NCBI GenBank assembly: GCA_000727475.1
Contig: KL647288.1
Location: forward strand, 1,213,285 to 1,277,284
Length of the DNA stretch: 64,000 bases
Direction of reading: 5' to 3'
Source of the DNA: Sarcocystis neurona
Lineage: Eukaryota > Apicomplexa > Conoidasida > Eucoccidiorida > Sarcocystidae
Shown here piece after piece: positions 34,949 through 49,785 of this stretch; position 1 is the first letter of the stretch; each line of letters begins with the position of its first letter. The notes below the pieces were generated by a model. The model worked only from the letters and a program-made list of their open reading frames with translations, did no database searches and was not told the DNA's origin. The position numbers were made by a program, and so were the translations under genes.

Positions 34949-35470
34949 TTGTATCTTTTCAGCTATATAACCTTTGCCGCCTTTATATGCCGAGATGCTG
35001 TATCCTGCCCACCTGTCCACCGTCACCACTACTGTCTGCGCTGGGCATCAACGCAGGACGTGCACATCTCCGAAGCTTCTTCAGCTGTCAGTGTTATTCG
35101 TGTAGCGCGAGGTTTTTTTCTGCGGGTCACGTATAGAATTCCGCAGCGGCCTCCAGAAATGAGCATTATTTATCAGCTCTATCTGCTGTGTGCACATAGA
35201 TCTGCGGTAGTTCTTCACGCATTTTGTCCAACATACATAGGGCTACTTTATGTACACATCAACCCTCCCCATACTCAGCGCACGTGCCGCACATTTAAAT
35301 TTGCTAGGCACTGTTCAGTGCTGTCCTTCCGAGGTATCGACTGCGCTGCCAAGAAGTTCCTCACAAAAAACGAGTTGCTGTCCGTTGCACAGACCCGCCT
35401 ACCTGCGTTGCTGGGTCGCCGGTCGGGAGCCCGCGACGAGACGTACACGCGTGGGTCTGTGACCGCGTGA
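34949..35470 (+). CDS. Hypothetical 173-codon ORF
   Basis: Begins with a hydrophobic, signal-like N-terminus (MYLFSYITFAAFIC) and continues with balanced composition, including RFKxx-free stretches such as RGFFLRVTYRIPQRPPEMS and KKFLTKNELLSVAQTRLPAL. No domain is recognised. A donor-like GTGGGT lies near its end, so it could be part of a spliced gene. Confidence 0.3.
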   Translation: MYLFSYITFAAFICRDAVSCPPVHRHHYCLRWASTQDVHISEASSAVSVIRVARGFFLRVTYRIPQRPPEMSIIYQLYLLCAHRSAVVLHAFCPTYIGLLYVHINPPHTQRTCRTFKFARHCSVLSFRGIDCAAKKFLTKNELLSVAQTRLPALLGRRSGARDETYTRGSVTA

Positions 35471-36230
35471 ATTACTTAAAGGTGTAGGAAGAACAGCCGA
35501 ATATACAAATACCAGGAAGCGACCATCTTCTTACGTGAAGAAAAAGTGGGCGTACGCCCACCACGTGCCAGCTGGATCTGTCTGTGTATAATTGAGTAGA
35601 TAGCTGGGGATAGCACGCGTGTTGCCCATTTTCCGAATTTTCCCTTGCAGCCCGCGCAGTTCCACCTCTTACTACGCGATAAAACGTACACAAACAGACG
35701 CACACGGACGCCCGCTATTGCCGGATGTGCAAGATTTTGCACGCCGTTGCGTTGCTTTATCTACACGTATGCGTAGGAGTGTAAAGAACTTGGCCGTTTT
35801 GTGTCAAACGTTGAACAGATCAACGAGACGCGTCTGCTCCTGTGCAGCATAGAGATACGCACGTAGAGATCTTTACCGGTAATGTGTGTACACGTGTGTA
35901 CCTATCTAGACATACGAGCTGTTCAAAACGATTTTCCGCCTTGACACTCTCCCTCTCTTTACACAAACATGCACACACACACACACACATATGTGGAAAC
36001 GTGTTAAGCTAGGTGTCTGTGTACTCAAGAGAGAGGGCGGACTGGTGCATGCGTAGTATATATAAAGAGAGGAAAAAAAGGGAAAAAGAAAGAGAAATCG
36101 ACTGATGTGCACACGTCACGAACTTCTGCGCAGCACACGCGTACGTATATCCCCTTGCACGTTGCTGCAAGTATCCTCTTGTATTATTCGCACGTGTAGA
36201 AGAGGAATTTTCCGCTGTGCTCCTCAGGTT
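35471..36230. other. Unassigned stretch with one exon-like piece
   Basis: After a CTTGCAG acceptor at 35,644-35,650, the plus strand reads FHLLLRDKTYTNRRTRTPAI for 40 codons to a stop. It might be a terminal exon. The remainder is spacer with (CA)n at 35,970-35,990. Confidence 0.3.
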
Positions 36231-36245
36231 CACTTCCACATGACT

Positions 36246-36814
36246 GTGTTTATACTTTCAAAAAGTGAGGGCCTTCCCGCTGTCCCTGCCTGCTGGACAC
36301 CAAGACGATCTCTACACACGACAACGTGCGATGTTCTCGCCAGTCGAGGCGGCCGGTAGAATTTTAGAAACGCTCAGGAAGGGGCGCTTACTCGTATGTT
36401 CTGCTTTCCTTTCGTTTTCTGTGTCTCCCTCGTCCTCTCTTGATCGCCTTTACTATTCTCTGCTTTGCCCCTCCCCTTTTCTTGTTCTTCTCTTTCCTTG
36501 CGCCTTCGTTGATCCCCTTACCTGCAGGCGTGGAACTTCCGCCTCGCCTTCGAGACGAGAAAAAAAGTGGTGTGCGCCGGAGACACACTCATTTCGGCGT
36601 GTAGAGCCACGGTCGTCTATTCTTCGTCTTACTTGTATTTTTATTTTCTTCCTCGAGAACCACCATCTGTACTGAAATGACGGCAGGGTCGACGACTTCT
36701 CTGCCGCCTACGGGCCTTCTCTACTTCCTCGACGCGTCTCTGGTGCGTTCCTTCACCGTGTCTCCACGGACAAAAGATCTGCCCAACCCACTGCAAATTG
36801 CCGTGCACGCATAC
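36246..36814 (+). CDS. Rival plus-strand three-exon reading, unknown protein
   Basis: Three segments join in phase: to 36,393 (donor GTATGT), 36,528-36,600 (TACCTGCAG acceptor, GTAGAG donor) and 36,687-36,814 (GTAGGT donor). The peptide includes FSPVEAAGRILETLRKGRLL, AWNFRLAFETRKKVVCAGDT and TGLLYFLDASLVRSFTVSPR, vaguely reminiscent of a beta-propeller protein but not identified. The third exon conflicts with the minus-strand exon at 36,641-36,790. The GC content at third positions slightly favours plus, but the evidence is not decisive. Confidence 0.35.
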
Positions 36815-37909
36815 GTAGGTATACATGGATATAAGCTGGTATACAAACAAATCTATGCGGATGGACGCATGGGTGTGTCTACGCTGGTGGACGGTGAAGA
36901 AAAGTATATTGCTGCGTTGCTTCTTCTCATGTGTGAGTGTGAAAATACAGATGGAGGCACATATCTGTAGAGCGTTTCCCCATACGTAAATGTATGTGGT
37001 GTGAGATGATTTTTCCATGTAGGCGAAGAACTATTTACATAAAGACGACTCGCTTATCCTTAAGTATGTGAATTTGCGCTGACGCTGATGTATGCATCTG
37101 TATATTTAGGTGTATACATATGTATACACATAGATGCAATGTCTGCTCGCGTAGCGTAGGTGTATTTGTAGATCTGTTTGTGTAAAAAATGGTAGTAGGA
37201 AGTTTCATTCTTCTCTTTCACACAGACATTTGTCCTCTTCTTCCTCTAGTGGCTTGGCAATTTGTCTGCATGTGTACTCCACGCGTACGCAGCATGTGCA
37301 AACTCGGGAGAGAGAAACTGACAGAGAGAAAGGAAAAGAATAGAGAAAGAAAAAAAACGCATGCGATGGCAGGCCGTGACTCTTCTATCCATGTCCTACA
37401 GACACGTGCGTAGACTCGCCTGTAATGCGCACCCGTCTACTCTACGCTCCAGCACTCGTGTCTGGTCTACCCCTATATATATATATATATATGCATGTAA
37501 AGATATATGCACGTGAGCACTTTGATGCATACACATTTCCACGTACGTAGGGGGACAGAGGGACAAAAAAGAGGGAGAAAGAGAGAGAGGGACGGGGGGG
37601 TCATTCACCGACAAGCATATAGACTGACGCATCTGTGTGCCTACACAGAACACGTGCCTACATATATTCCTCTGTCTCTCTCTCTATATACATATGTGTG
37701 TATATATATATATATGTATATACCTATACACGGGTACATACGTACACGACCCCTTCAAGACGTATATATGCATATATATATATATATATATATGCACTGC
37801 ATTTGAGAAACATATCTACACGCGTATATCTGTATACTTATGTGTACTTGAACGGCGTCTTGACAACGTATATATATATATATATACCTCGATATGTGTA
37901 ACATATATG

Positions 37910-37941
<32 letters not shown>

Positions 37942-38201
37942 TGCTGGAGAGAGATATCGAACAAAGGCATACGTGTGCATATATATATATATGTATATAT
38001 ATGCGTCTACTTGAACGGCTTCTTTCCGGCACCAAATATGTATATATATGTATATATATATGAATCCTATTTGTATAGTTTTATATTCTATATGAGGAAT
38101 ATATGCACATAGTAATGTATGCTTACCTTAGGTAACTGCTGTCGCTGAGCGCCGCCGCAGTTTTGCGTCTGCCTCACATAGCGCTGGACCGTCTGCATCA
38201 T
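36641..38201 (-). CDS. Candidate two-exon minus-strand small gene
   Basis: Exon 1 at 38,127-38,201 starts with tandem ATGs (38,201 and 38,198), encodes MMQTVQRYVRQTQNCGG plus AQRQQLPK, and ends in phase 0 at a CTAAG|GTAAGC donor. Exon 2 at 36,641-36,790 follows TTTGCAG and reads WVGQIFCPWRHGEGTHQRRV, then VEEVEKARRRQRSRRPC, to TAA. Total 74 aa, basic, unidentified. It would be transcribed divergently from the alanyl-tRNA editing gene starting at 38,640. Exon 1 is the stronger half. Exon 2 overlaps a competing plus-strand exon. Confidence 0.4.
36815..38120. repeat. (TA)n microsatellite cluster
   Basis: Dense TA, TATG and GTATATA repeats, strongest at 37,470-37,500 and 37,680-38,070, with a GA-rich patch at 37,555-37,600. 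Open frames are Tyr/Ile/Cys artefacts. A possible terminal plus exon after CCTCTAG at 37,246 is unsupported. Confidence 0.8.
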
Positions 38202-38639
38202 CTTCTCTCTCTCTATCTCTATCCATACATATCCAGTACATATATATATATATATGTATATGGTCCATGTGTCTGTGAGTAATATATATATATATGTATA
38301 TATATACGGATAGAATGTAGGCATCTGCAATTTATATGGAATGCATACATACATATATGGGATCCATATACGCATATGTACGTACTGGTCTGCTGGTAGA
38401 TACATGTATATACATACATCTGTATATATACACACAAATATATATAAATGTGCATATTTTGTAAATGTATACGTGTAGAAGAGACATTCATCCACGTCAC
38501 AAAAAAGTGTTTACAAGCTCGGTGATGCGCTTGGTCTGCTGATATATACATATATATATATATATGTATATATGCATATATTTTGTAAACGTAGACGTGT
38601 GGACTGGGTGCACACGCGGGTGCAGGTGGCCGCTACATC
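38202..38639. other. Divergent intergenic region
   Basis: Lies between the minus-strand ATG at 38,201 and the plus-strand ATG at 38,640. Mostly (TA)n with unique patches at 38,460-38,540 and 38,595-38,639. It would have to contain promoters for both directions if both genes are real. No motif was assigned. Confidence 0.4.
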
Positions 38640-41600
38640 ATGGATGTATACGGAGCTGTAGAGATGGGGCTGTCTGGTCCCCGGCCGTATGTACCTCTAT
38701 ACGTATATATATATATATATTTGTATGTATATAGGCACGTATGCTCTTGTTCACTTTTTCTCTCTACTCAGAATATACATGATATCGAAAAGGAGTCGGT
38801 CATATACGCATATATATATATATATATGTGAGAGTATATATATGTATGAATGTGAAGGTATTGCGTGGACGTGTGCCTCTGCACATGAGCGAATGACTTC
38901 GCACCTGCGCCGCACTTTTTTCGTCGCGTTGTTGCGGCACTCATCGTTGCCTGCGTCAGCAATGCGAGGGCGTTCACCCAACATTTCAACCGCTTCAAAA
39001 GAAGATCTAATATATGCAACTACTATACGTCCATCTTTCACAATAGAAATCACATACATATATACATATATGTACACTCACGCCTGTGTGACCATGCCTG
39101 AATATACATATATATATGTATATATACGTAATGTAAGAGTATTCGGGTGTATGCGCATATGTGTGTGTATACAAATATATGTATATACATGTATCTGTAT
39201 GTACACATAGAACGTAAAAATAGGCAGACATGCATATATATGTACGTGTACATTTTAACGGATATATGTGTGTCTGTACGTGAAATTATTTTTCGAGAAA
39301 CGCATGTGGACCTGGAGTGTGGGTGATGTGCCGGCAGCTTGAGGCGTGCGCGACTACGCTGGAAGTGCGGCCAACGGGAAGAAACAACGAAAATGGAGCA
39401 CCGATATACGTACGTTGCCTCTCATCAGACACTGCGTTCGGGTGTACGTACACCCAAACTGAGGCGTCTGCTGCAGCAGAGCTGTGTCCTTGGGATGACC
39501 CGCATGCAACCCCTGCCACTTCCACGTATCGTCCCGCTGTCAACACGCGCATGCAGACGCACGCCGATCGCTCTCTCGACGTGCATGTGTGGACTTGCTC
39601 CTACCAAACTATTTCAGCCAGTTTATCTCTTTATGAGAGTAGTTTCTGTACAAATTTGTCGAAGAATGATGTTCACGCATGTGTGTCTACACATAGATAT
39701 ATATAGGGAGAGAGATAGAGAGCGACACACACACGCGTGTGTATATGTATGTCAATACATATTCATAGATACGGTGGACACACACCCATATATGTATATA
39801 TACACACAGAGAGAGAGGCACACGTAGGCTTGTGTATCCTTGTACAGATATAGATAGATGTAGAGAGGTCAAAAGGCTGCTCATATGGTGGGCTGCAGGT
39901 TCGTCCGTGTTTATCCACCTTTGCATGTCAGTGTAACTGCATGTACAACTTCCAGAGTCACCTCGCAGTAATTCACTCTCTCCGTCGCCACGCCTATTCC
40001 TACACGAACGTATCAATACACATATATACATATATATATATATGTATATATCCCTTTCCTTCTCCGTCACTTTCTCTCTCTCTCTCTCTACATATACATA
40101 TATATATGCACATATATGTTTCCGTGCTCTCCGTCCCACGTGTATTTCTACAAACACGTATCACTATATATCTATAAATATATACGTATATATATGTATA
40201 CGTGGATGTATATGAATACATATGCGTATGTGGATGCACCACCATATACATGCCTTCATGCAGTACATATATATATGATTGTATTAATATACTGATATGA
40301 ATATACACGCACATATGTGTGGATGTATTGTTATAAACAAGCCTTGATGCGCGGACGTGTGTCCCCAAGTGCACGGCTTCTTCACCGGCACAAAGACACA
40401 GCGGCGCCACCCACGAGCAACACAAAGCGCGCTACTCCAGGTGCAGCAGCAGGTGTGATCCCGCTCCGCCTGCCCTGCTCCTGCTGCTGCAGCCGGCAGC
40501 CTACATGCGTGCGCCAGACGCGTGCAACTACAGAGTAAGCGGTGGGACGTGGCACAGATGTAGGTGTGTTTTCATCGTTTCCCCCGTCGGAAGTTTGATC
40601 TGTTGCATCTTCGTAAGACGCTCGTGTCTTCTTTCTGTTTGCAGGCGGTGGTCCTCGACCGAACCATCTTTCAGTAAGTTTCACGTTTCTTTTTCTGCGT
40701 ATCTCTCCTCGTTTCTCTGCCCACATCGGTTGAGTCGCACACGCGTGTGGATCGGCCAGCACGTATCGCATGCGTGTAGAGGCAAAGTGACAGACTGCCA
40801 TTCATCCACCACGAGGTCGCGAAGGATATATTTACACATGCGTACCATCCTCGCGTGATGACGCTCTTGCATGCGCCATGCATGTATTTTACAGGCCAGT
40901 GTAGCTGTGTACTTCTCTGCTCCTGCCCGCCACCCCCCGTAACTATAAATCTACAAGTCAAAAACTACACATATACATATGTGTATGTGTATGTGTGCGT
41001 CTGTCCCTCATTAATCGATACGTGCTTGGGTTTCTTAACAAAGTGAGAATATCTGTTGTTTGTCTGAGTGAAGGAAGAAAATAAGAGAGGAAGAGACACA
41101 CACGGGTACACCATTTCTGACTACATACTTCAGCCGACGAGCGCACATAAAGTCTTTGTATGTGCCTGGAATTCAGAGCTGCTTGCAGCAGCAGGTCACC
41201 TGCTCAGTCGCGCATGCACGTCGCTCCCTGCTGTGCGGAGGAGGGTCCAGCGCGACTTTGTCTGCTTGTTGCTCTCTTCGCCTCTCCGCTAGACGAAGCA
41301 TCATCGTTTCTTCTCCACACGCAAACGAGAACATCTACATAGATGTATTTATATGGGTGAATGTATGTTCACTCGTTTTCTCCCTCGTTATGTGTGTCAG
41401 CGTACTAGGTATGCATACATACGTACACATGTGTGGCAGACGGGCACACGTGTGTGCATCTATATATGTGATGAAGGAAGATTTATTTCTACGGGTACTT
41501 CTATGTTCACGGGCAGTATATCTATATATATATATTCATATACATGGGCACACGAGTGTTGGCATATAGGGATTTGCTTTCCTTCTCATGCATGTATACG

Positions 41601-44600
41601 TACGTATGTGTGGCAAACGGACATACGTGTACGTGTTTATGTAGGTGGTGAAGGAGTGCGTATGTCTACATGTATGTATATGGTCAGGGAATATACACAC
41701 ATATATATGTATGCACAAGAGTGTATGAATATATGTAAATTGCTCTCCTCCTCATATATACATCTATATACGTATACACATGTGTAGGTGTGGCAGACGG
41801 ACATACGTGTATGTATATCTGCGTAGGTGGTGAAGGAAAGTTTATATCTACATGTGTGTCTATGATAAACGGAAATATATATATGAGAATGTAAGGGCAT
41901 ATGTATTTTGCCTTCGTCCTCACATATATACATATGTATGTGTGTGGCAGACGGACATACGTCTCTCGATGTATATAGGTGGTGAAGGAAAGTATATATC
42001 TACATATACATCTATGATCAGGATATACATGTATATATATATATGTGCGCAAGAATGAGGGGGCATACGTATTTGCTTTCCTTTTCATGCGTATATACGT
42101 GTAAACACGGCAGATATGAATAGAAGCATATATGCCGGTCCCCGACTTTTGCGTGTGCTTCTTTGTTCTAGCTCAACAGAAGTTGCCTCGCCGGGCGCAT
42201 TGTACGGGCATCATCGATCGACTGTACGTGGACTTGTCTGTGTCTCGGAGGAGATTAATTTGTTGCTGCAGACTTCACCTACGCCCGTTGGGGTGCCGGT
42301 AGAACTGCCTTGCGCGCCTGCTTTTCTTTGCTTGTCAATCTCTGCATGTACTTGTGTGCAACACATATCTACCTCTATACACACATACAAAGACTCTCAA
42401 CGCAGACATATATATATATATATAAATATATATCTCTTTTCCTCTGGCTGTCTCTCTCTACCATCATACATAAATCTCCTCGTCGCTGCAGGCTTTCTAT
42501 TCGTGAGCCCGCACGGGCTTCTCTATACTTCACATCGGACAGAGATTTTCTATGAACCACATACATATGTATATCCGTCTGTCTGTCTATCTCTCTCTAT
42601 ATGCGCGTGTACACATATGTGTATGTTTATGAAAATATGTGTATACATGTGCATATATATATATGTATATGTAGCTACGTATACATACATATATATATAT
42701 ATGCGTATGTATGCGTTGTTGAAAGTAAGTGTCTCTATATACATGCGTGTGTATATCTATACATATATGCATATGTATACGCATTTGAAAGTAAGTGTCT
42801 CTGTACATGCAAGCATGTAGATAAACACATATAGGCAGAATTATATATATATATATATATATGTGTTTTTTTGTGCTGCTGCAGCCCGCAGGGTGGAGGG
42901 CAGCCGTCAGACGTGGGGTACCTCGTTCTGGCGAATGTGGGCGGTCGTTTTCGTGTGGAGAAGGCAGGTTTGTGTAGCTCCTCCTTCAACATATATATAT
43001 ATGTATATGTGTATATGTGTATATATAAGAACGCTGCCAATACGCCTCTTCTTCTTATATGAACATATCCACGAATATTTTTTCTCTTTGCTGGTAGCAA
43101 CTTCTGTGACGAGACAGAGTAGCGGCCTCGCGGGCCCGCGTCTACACATATCTAATTCTCTTGTACACGTACCAAACGCTTCTTCACGCTCCAAAACTAA
43201 AATAAATATATATATATATATATGTGACTCTCTATATGAGCACATAATAGATGTAGTAGTAGGAACGACTATGCGCTTATATACACGTGGACACACACAT
43301 GTGTATAGTGATGTGTTAGTACACCTTGTTATGTAGAGGCTCTCACACTTATACATGCCTGTATATATATATATATATATATATATTTATGAATGGTGCA
43401 TATTCGCACATACATACACACGTACATACGCGTACTTCTATTTAGTAGAAACTGTCACACTCATACACATATATAGATATATGCATATGTATGTAAGCTG
43501 TATATCTACGCATACGTACACGTTTATACACATGTATATATATGTGTATATATATATATAATTTATGCGTCCCACTTTCTATTTGTGGACTATCGTACTT
43601 GATGCTACATTTGGGATTGCAGCAGAGATTCAGACACCTTCTTATTAATAAGCAGCTCTCTTCATGTTCACATATATGTATATATATACATATATTTGTA
43701 TATATATGTTTATATGTATGTATGAATAATTGGACAACAGCCGCACTTTCAGCCGACTGACCTACATATATATATGTGTGTATATCTATATATATCTTTA
43801 CATAAATGTATGGGTAAGTCGATACCATTCGTACTTTCAGGCGACTGGCCTACATATATATATATGTATGTCTAGACAAATATATGGGTAAGTAGACACC
43901 TTTGCGTACATATATGTATGTCTAGATAAATACATCGGTATGTAGACACGACTGCGTACACATACGTATGTCCACACAAATACGTCGGTATGTAGACACC
44001 TTTGCGTTTACGTGTGTGTGTCTAGATAAATATATGGGAAACAGACGCGTTCGCTTGCATATATGTGTGTCTAGATAAATCTGCGGGTAAGTAGACACCT
44101 TTGCTTACATGTTTGGCGTTGCTGCAGTTGTGGACAGAGAAGGCGGCGTGGTGTTTCACGAAGGGACATTCTGCACGTCAGCTACGGGCTGCAGCAGCAA
44201 CAGCAGCGCAGAAGACGTCTGCTGCTTGAAGCCAGGAGGTGGGACCTATCTTCTGTATCCCTCTTCTTCGCCTCCTCCCCGTCCTGTCTGCGGGTTTAGC
44301 TTTATCCATATGCGTCCACCGATCTGTTTTCCTCGTATTTTCCTGTCTCTTCTTCCACTGCGTACATATTTCTGTCTGTCCCTCTCTGTCTCTCCGTAAA
44401 TGCGTGTGCCTAGCGTAATCTCCTCTCTTCTCATCATTTGCTCTATCCATTCATCCGTATATATATCTACATATACACAGGTGTGAGTAGCTATCCGTCT
44501 ATATGTATATATGTAGGTCGACTTGCATGTGTATATGTGTGTGTGTGTTTAGGCGCGCACCTAAGGCACAGTAGTATCTATATCTACTGTGATTTCTGCG

Positions 44601-47600
44601 GCTATCTTCACCGCTCATCCAAACGTATATACATATGTATATATGTATATTTATATGTATGTAGGTCGACTTTCATATATATGTGGGTCTATAGAGGCGC
44701 ATCCGTCTTTTTCCTGTATTTCTCCGTATACTTTGACTTGTGCGCTTGTTTGAGTCTCTCTACAGTTCTGTGCGTACACAAACGTAGAGGCCGCTTCGCC
44801 ACGGAGAAGAACACCTGCATGCAGACCTTTTGCTCTGGCGCGCGACTTCCCTCCCCGTCTTCACGTGTATATGCACATACATGTGTGTGCGCACATATCT
44901 TGGCTATACGAATGTATCTAACTGTCACACCTTTGATCTCATAGTAGTAGTGGTAGTAGCGTCACCGACGACTTTAACGGAGGAAAAACACACACGCACT
45001 GCAATTATTTGGTGGAGAAGCGCTTCCCCCTTTTCAGCCGAAGAGAGCCCTGCTGTTCTGCAGCAGCAGCGGGTGGGCCCCCTAGCGACTCGCGCTGCAG
45101 CAGGCAGTTCGCGCGCGACGTCCTGCGCCTCAGCTGCTGGGTCCCCCTGTTTTCAGCAGCACAAAATCTTTTGCGTTGCTGCGTGTCAGTCCGACGGAGG
45201 ATGAGGAAGCGAAGGAGAGACCACCACAAACAACAGGGGCCCTGCAGCCATTGGCGAGAAAAAGGGTCCTTTCTGTGCATGCACTTCTCTCTGCGCGTAT
45301 ACGTGCGAGTAGAAGGGGAAAAAAGCGGAGGAAGACCGGCTCTGCATTCACTGCTGAGAGAGTGTCTCGCTATGCATGTGCTGCTGCGTGTGGGCACGTA
45401 GCACCAGCACTACTACTACGTGCGCGCCGGCCTGCCTCCATACACGTACGCATGCACACACGTATCTACATGATATTTACATCTTCTATATGTATATGTA
45501 TATGTGTGTGTGTGTGCCAGTCGCTGCCTTCGTTTTCCTTGCTATAGGAAAGAAGCCTATACGGACAAACGTTCTGCCCAGAACACGTCTACGTAGATAC
45601 TTCGGTGAAAAAAAACGTCCCCAACGATTTTTGATTTCCCACTTACATGTAGACGCGTCTCTTCACACGTGTAGACGCACATGCTGCATTCGCATATATG
45701 TACGTTTATATGTATAGACATATATACGTACATATATATACACGCACACGTCTACCAAGACATATATGCATATACTCTAGATACATGCAAACATTGTTCG
45801 TGTATACTCCTATATATATATACGTTCTGTATATACACATCTACAATCCGTTTACATATATGTACACACATATATGCACACACTCTCTAGATATATCTAT
45901 TTATACTTTATATATATTCATATACATATGTACGTTCTGTACCTGTGCATCTCTAATGCATTTGCGTATGTATGTATATACGTATATATATGTGTATGTG
46001 TGCACTCTCGCTGTATATTTATACTCCATCTATATTCATACGTGTATATATATATTCTGCATGTATGCATCTACAATTTATATGTACCTATTCATTCGTA
46101 TACGCTCCCTATGTGTATCTATACTCTCTCTCTATATATAGTTGTATGTAAATATTGGGAAGAAGGTACGCCTACATTTGTACGTACGTCTATATTATAT
46201 CTACATCAGCCTGCGTGTGCTTCGCAGCAGGTGTCTTCGTTTGTGCTGCCTTGGAAGGTAACGCTGACCCGGGCAGGCCTCTCTCATCCGTAACAGCATT
46301 TCCACGTAGACAACCGTGGCTACAGTTTTTGTTTTTTATACATGGACATACTTGTAAACTTCCACGTACACATACATGTATGTCTATTCACTGGGTATAC
46401 ATGTACGTGTTGCATCAGCTTATATGTACGTTTCCGTCCCTATATACATGCAGTTCAACATATGTCTATATATTATATGTATGTATACTTTACATGTATG
46501 CATTTATATATAAAGACGTATTATATGTGCATCTATACTTTACATGTATGCACGTATATGTATATATATGCATGTGTCTGAACTGCACTGCATATGTATT
46601 CAAATATATGCGCATCCCCTCTAGGTGCATCGACACTGCATAGCTCTTCGCATATATATATATATAGGCATCAATTATATATATACAGATATGTACAAAT
46701 ATTAAGAAGAAGGTAAAAGCTCGTGAAGAAGGCTGCGACTGAACGTGCCGCATATCCTGAGCTTCACAAAATAGGCAATTTTCCACATATGTTTAAGTCC
46801 TTCACATACGTCGGATAATAAACAGTTGTCTGCGTTCTCATATATATATATATGTATTTGCTTCTCACTCTGTATACACCCATATATGTATACACACAAA
46901 TATATGTATCTACACATGTATACATATGCATATATAATATGCCTGCATGTACGTATGTATCTGCACACACATATACACGTGCGTACATGTAAATATATCC
47001 ATCTATACGTATGTCTATACGTATTCAACACATAAATCTTCGTGTATATCCACATATATATATACGTGTATGTTTACATGTATATCTACACACGTGGCTA
47101 CATATACGTCCACGCATACGTATACACATGTACGCATGTGTCAACCTATACGTCCACCTCTATGTCTGTCTCCACATATATATATATAGCTACATGTGTA
47201 TTTACACGCATAGCTTCATATATGTCCACGTACAGGTATGTTCCTACGTGTCTACCTATACGTCCACGTTTTTGTCTATCTCCACATATGTATATATATC
47301 AATAAATATATCTATACACATTATCTACACATGTACGTATGTTGTTACATACATTTATGTATACATGTATGTACATAAATAGTTATATGCATACGTTCAG
47401 GCGTTGTCGAAGGTGCTGTCTCTGCTCTCCTGCTCCTGCAGCAGGTGGCAGGGCATGCGTCGATTCCGTCTCTTTCTGGACCTGCACCTGTCTGCTTTTT
47501 TGTGTTTTTGCACGGGCTTGCATACGTAGATAACATTCGAAGAGCATATCTGCCTCTCCTGCAGGAACTTTTCTTGCACGTATTGATCCGCATCTACATA

Positions 47601-49754
47601 GGAGGAAGAGAGGCACATACACATATATGTCCACATGTGTGCGTCGAAAATCGCCGCGCGCGCTCGCCGTCGTTGATCGTCGTGTGGCCGTGCCGGTCGT
47701 GGGTGGGGAGCAACGCCTGGTGTACGAAAGTGCCTACACGTATATATATGTGTGTGTCCGTGTCTGCAGGTCTGTAAATAATTACCCATCCACGTGCCTT
47801 CTTGAATATAAATATACAAGTGTGTACATTTATACGCGTGTATTCCTATGTATGTGTCATATGTATACATGTCTACATACAAGAAGTACCATATGCACAT
47901 ATATAAATGTAAGTGGGAGTATACTTGGTTTGTTGTGTTGAATCTGCAGATAGCGTTCGGATGGAAGTTGACGAAGGCCCACGAAGTAGGTATTGCCGCG
48001 TATCTCTACTCGTATTTCTGTGTGTGTTATGTATATATGCCTCTTTTTTCCTTTCTATTTTCCTGTCTCCCTATACACATATAAGTACGTCAACTGCTGC
48101 TGCCTGTCGAAGTCAGCAGCACGTCCACTAGCCGTACGCAGCTACGACAGCGCGGCATTCCAGCTGCACAGCGTAGCGTCTGCATCGACATGCCCTCTAT
48201 ATACATATATGCATATATATACATATATATATATCTACATACGCATATATATATATGGTATACAGAGAGGCAATGTGAGAGCGTGTACGTTTTGGTTGTT
48301 GCTTTGAAGTTGGTGTCCCGTCATATACGAAGATTTCATTTTTTCTACAGAAGTAATATTTAGTGAACGTGGTCTCTCCTTATCTCTCTGTCTCTCTCCC
48401 AACATACACATATATATATATATATATGTAAAAATGCCCCTCTCTACATGTGTGTGTACTTGTCTTTCTCTCTGTATGGATATATGTGTGTGCCCCGGCT
48501 TTCTACATACATTTGCATGCTTCTCCCCGTCTCTGTATATATATGTGTAGCACAGCGAAGATGGAGCTCCTGTAGGTAGAGGGGGGGGCGTGACGTTCTC
48601 GAGGAGCGTCGTGGCTAGCAGCGTCTTCCATCAGGCTTCTGCGTCTCCTTTTCCGTTGCCTTCCTGCAGCAGGCACGTCTCGTGCCGCTGCACTTTCTTC
48701 ATGTGTGGGCCAGATGGATAATTAAACGAGCAATAGGACGGACACTATGGAGAAGTGTGCAAGACACGACTGCTTGGGGGAAGTTTTTCCCCACCCACGC
48801 GTGCCCCAGCCCTGGCTCATCTCTCGTATGTGTGCCTGACACAAACCTTCCCCGTATATGCTGCGCCTTCACCAGAAAAAATTTCCTTCTCCCCGCCCAC
48901 CTAGGTGCACACAGCCCTAGGCACACACACGTATATATATATATATATATATATATATGAGGATGTGTATATACGCACATACGTCTGTATGAATATATGT
49001 ATCGATGCACACCTGTGTATGTATGTGTGTAAGTACGTAAGTGTGTAAAAGTATATGTGTAGATAGGTCTGCGTAGCATAGAGAGATGTATCCTGCGTGC
49101 TGTTGACAGTTGTGGAGAGGCACGTACGCGGGCGGACAGACTGAAACTTCTGTTCCGACGACGCACTTCGCATCTGCCCGCCCTTTCATTTGTGTGAGGC
49201 GGCGCTGTGGACGGAGAAAAGTAGGTCCACAGATATATACATGGTCGTGTGAATATATTTGTACCGCGTGTATATTTAAATGTATGCCGTGGTACATATA
49301 TATGTGTGTGCGTGTGTGTCTGCTGGCATCCCCCCGTGTGCGCGCCCGCACATGCGTATATGTGAGTGGACCGGTGCTGCACGTGCTTGTCGAAGTATAC
49401 GTATATTAGTGAACGACTATACACTTCGTGGCCCCACGCTGCAGAGACATATTCACAGCGAGACATACACATGTGCAGCTAGTTAAAAGATAGGAACTTG
49501 TAAGTCGTACGTGTGGGTGAATTTTTTTTGTGTGTGCGCGCAGAGCTGCACACCCGGCTACACTCTGCAGGCCACGCTCTTGATGTGGTGGAGGCCCGCA
49601 TGCATTTGAACTGGTTGCCAGGTACAGCAGCAGCAATGACAACAGAAGGAGCTACAACAGCAGCAGCAGCACGGGAGAGTAGCGTCATCACCATCAGGAG
49701 CAGCGGCAGCGACCCGAGCAGCACCAGCAGCAACAGCAACAGCCACACACACAC

Positions 49755-49785
<31 letters not shown>
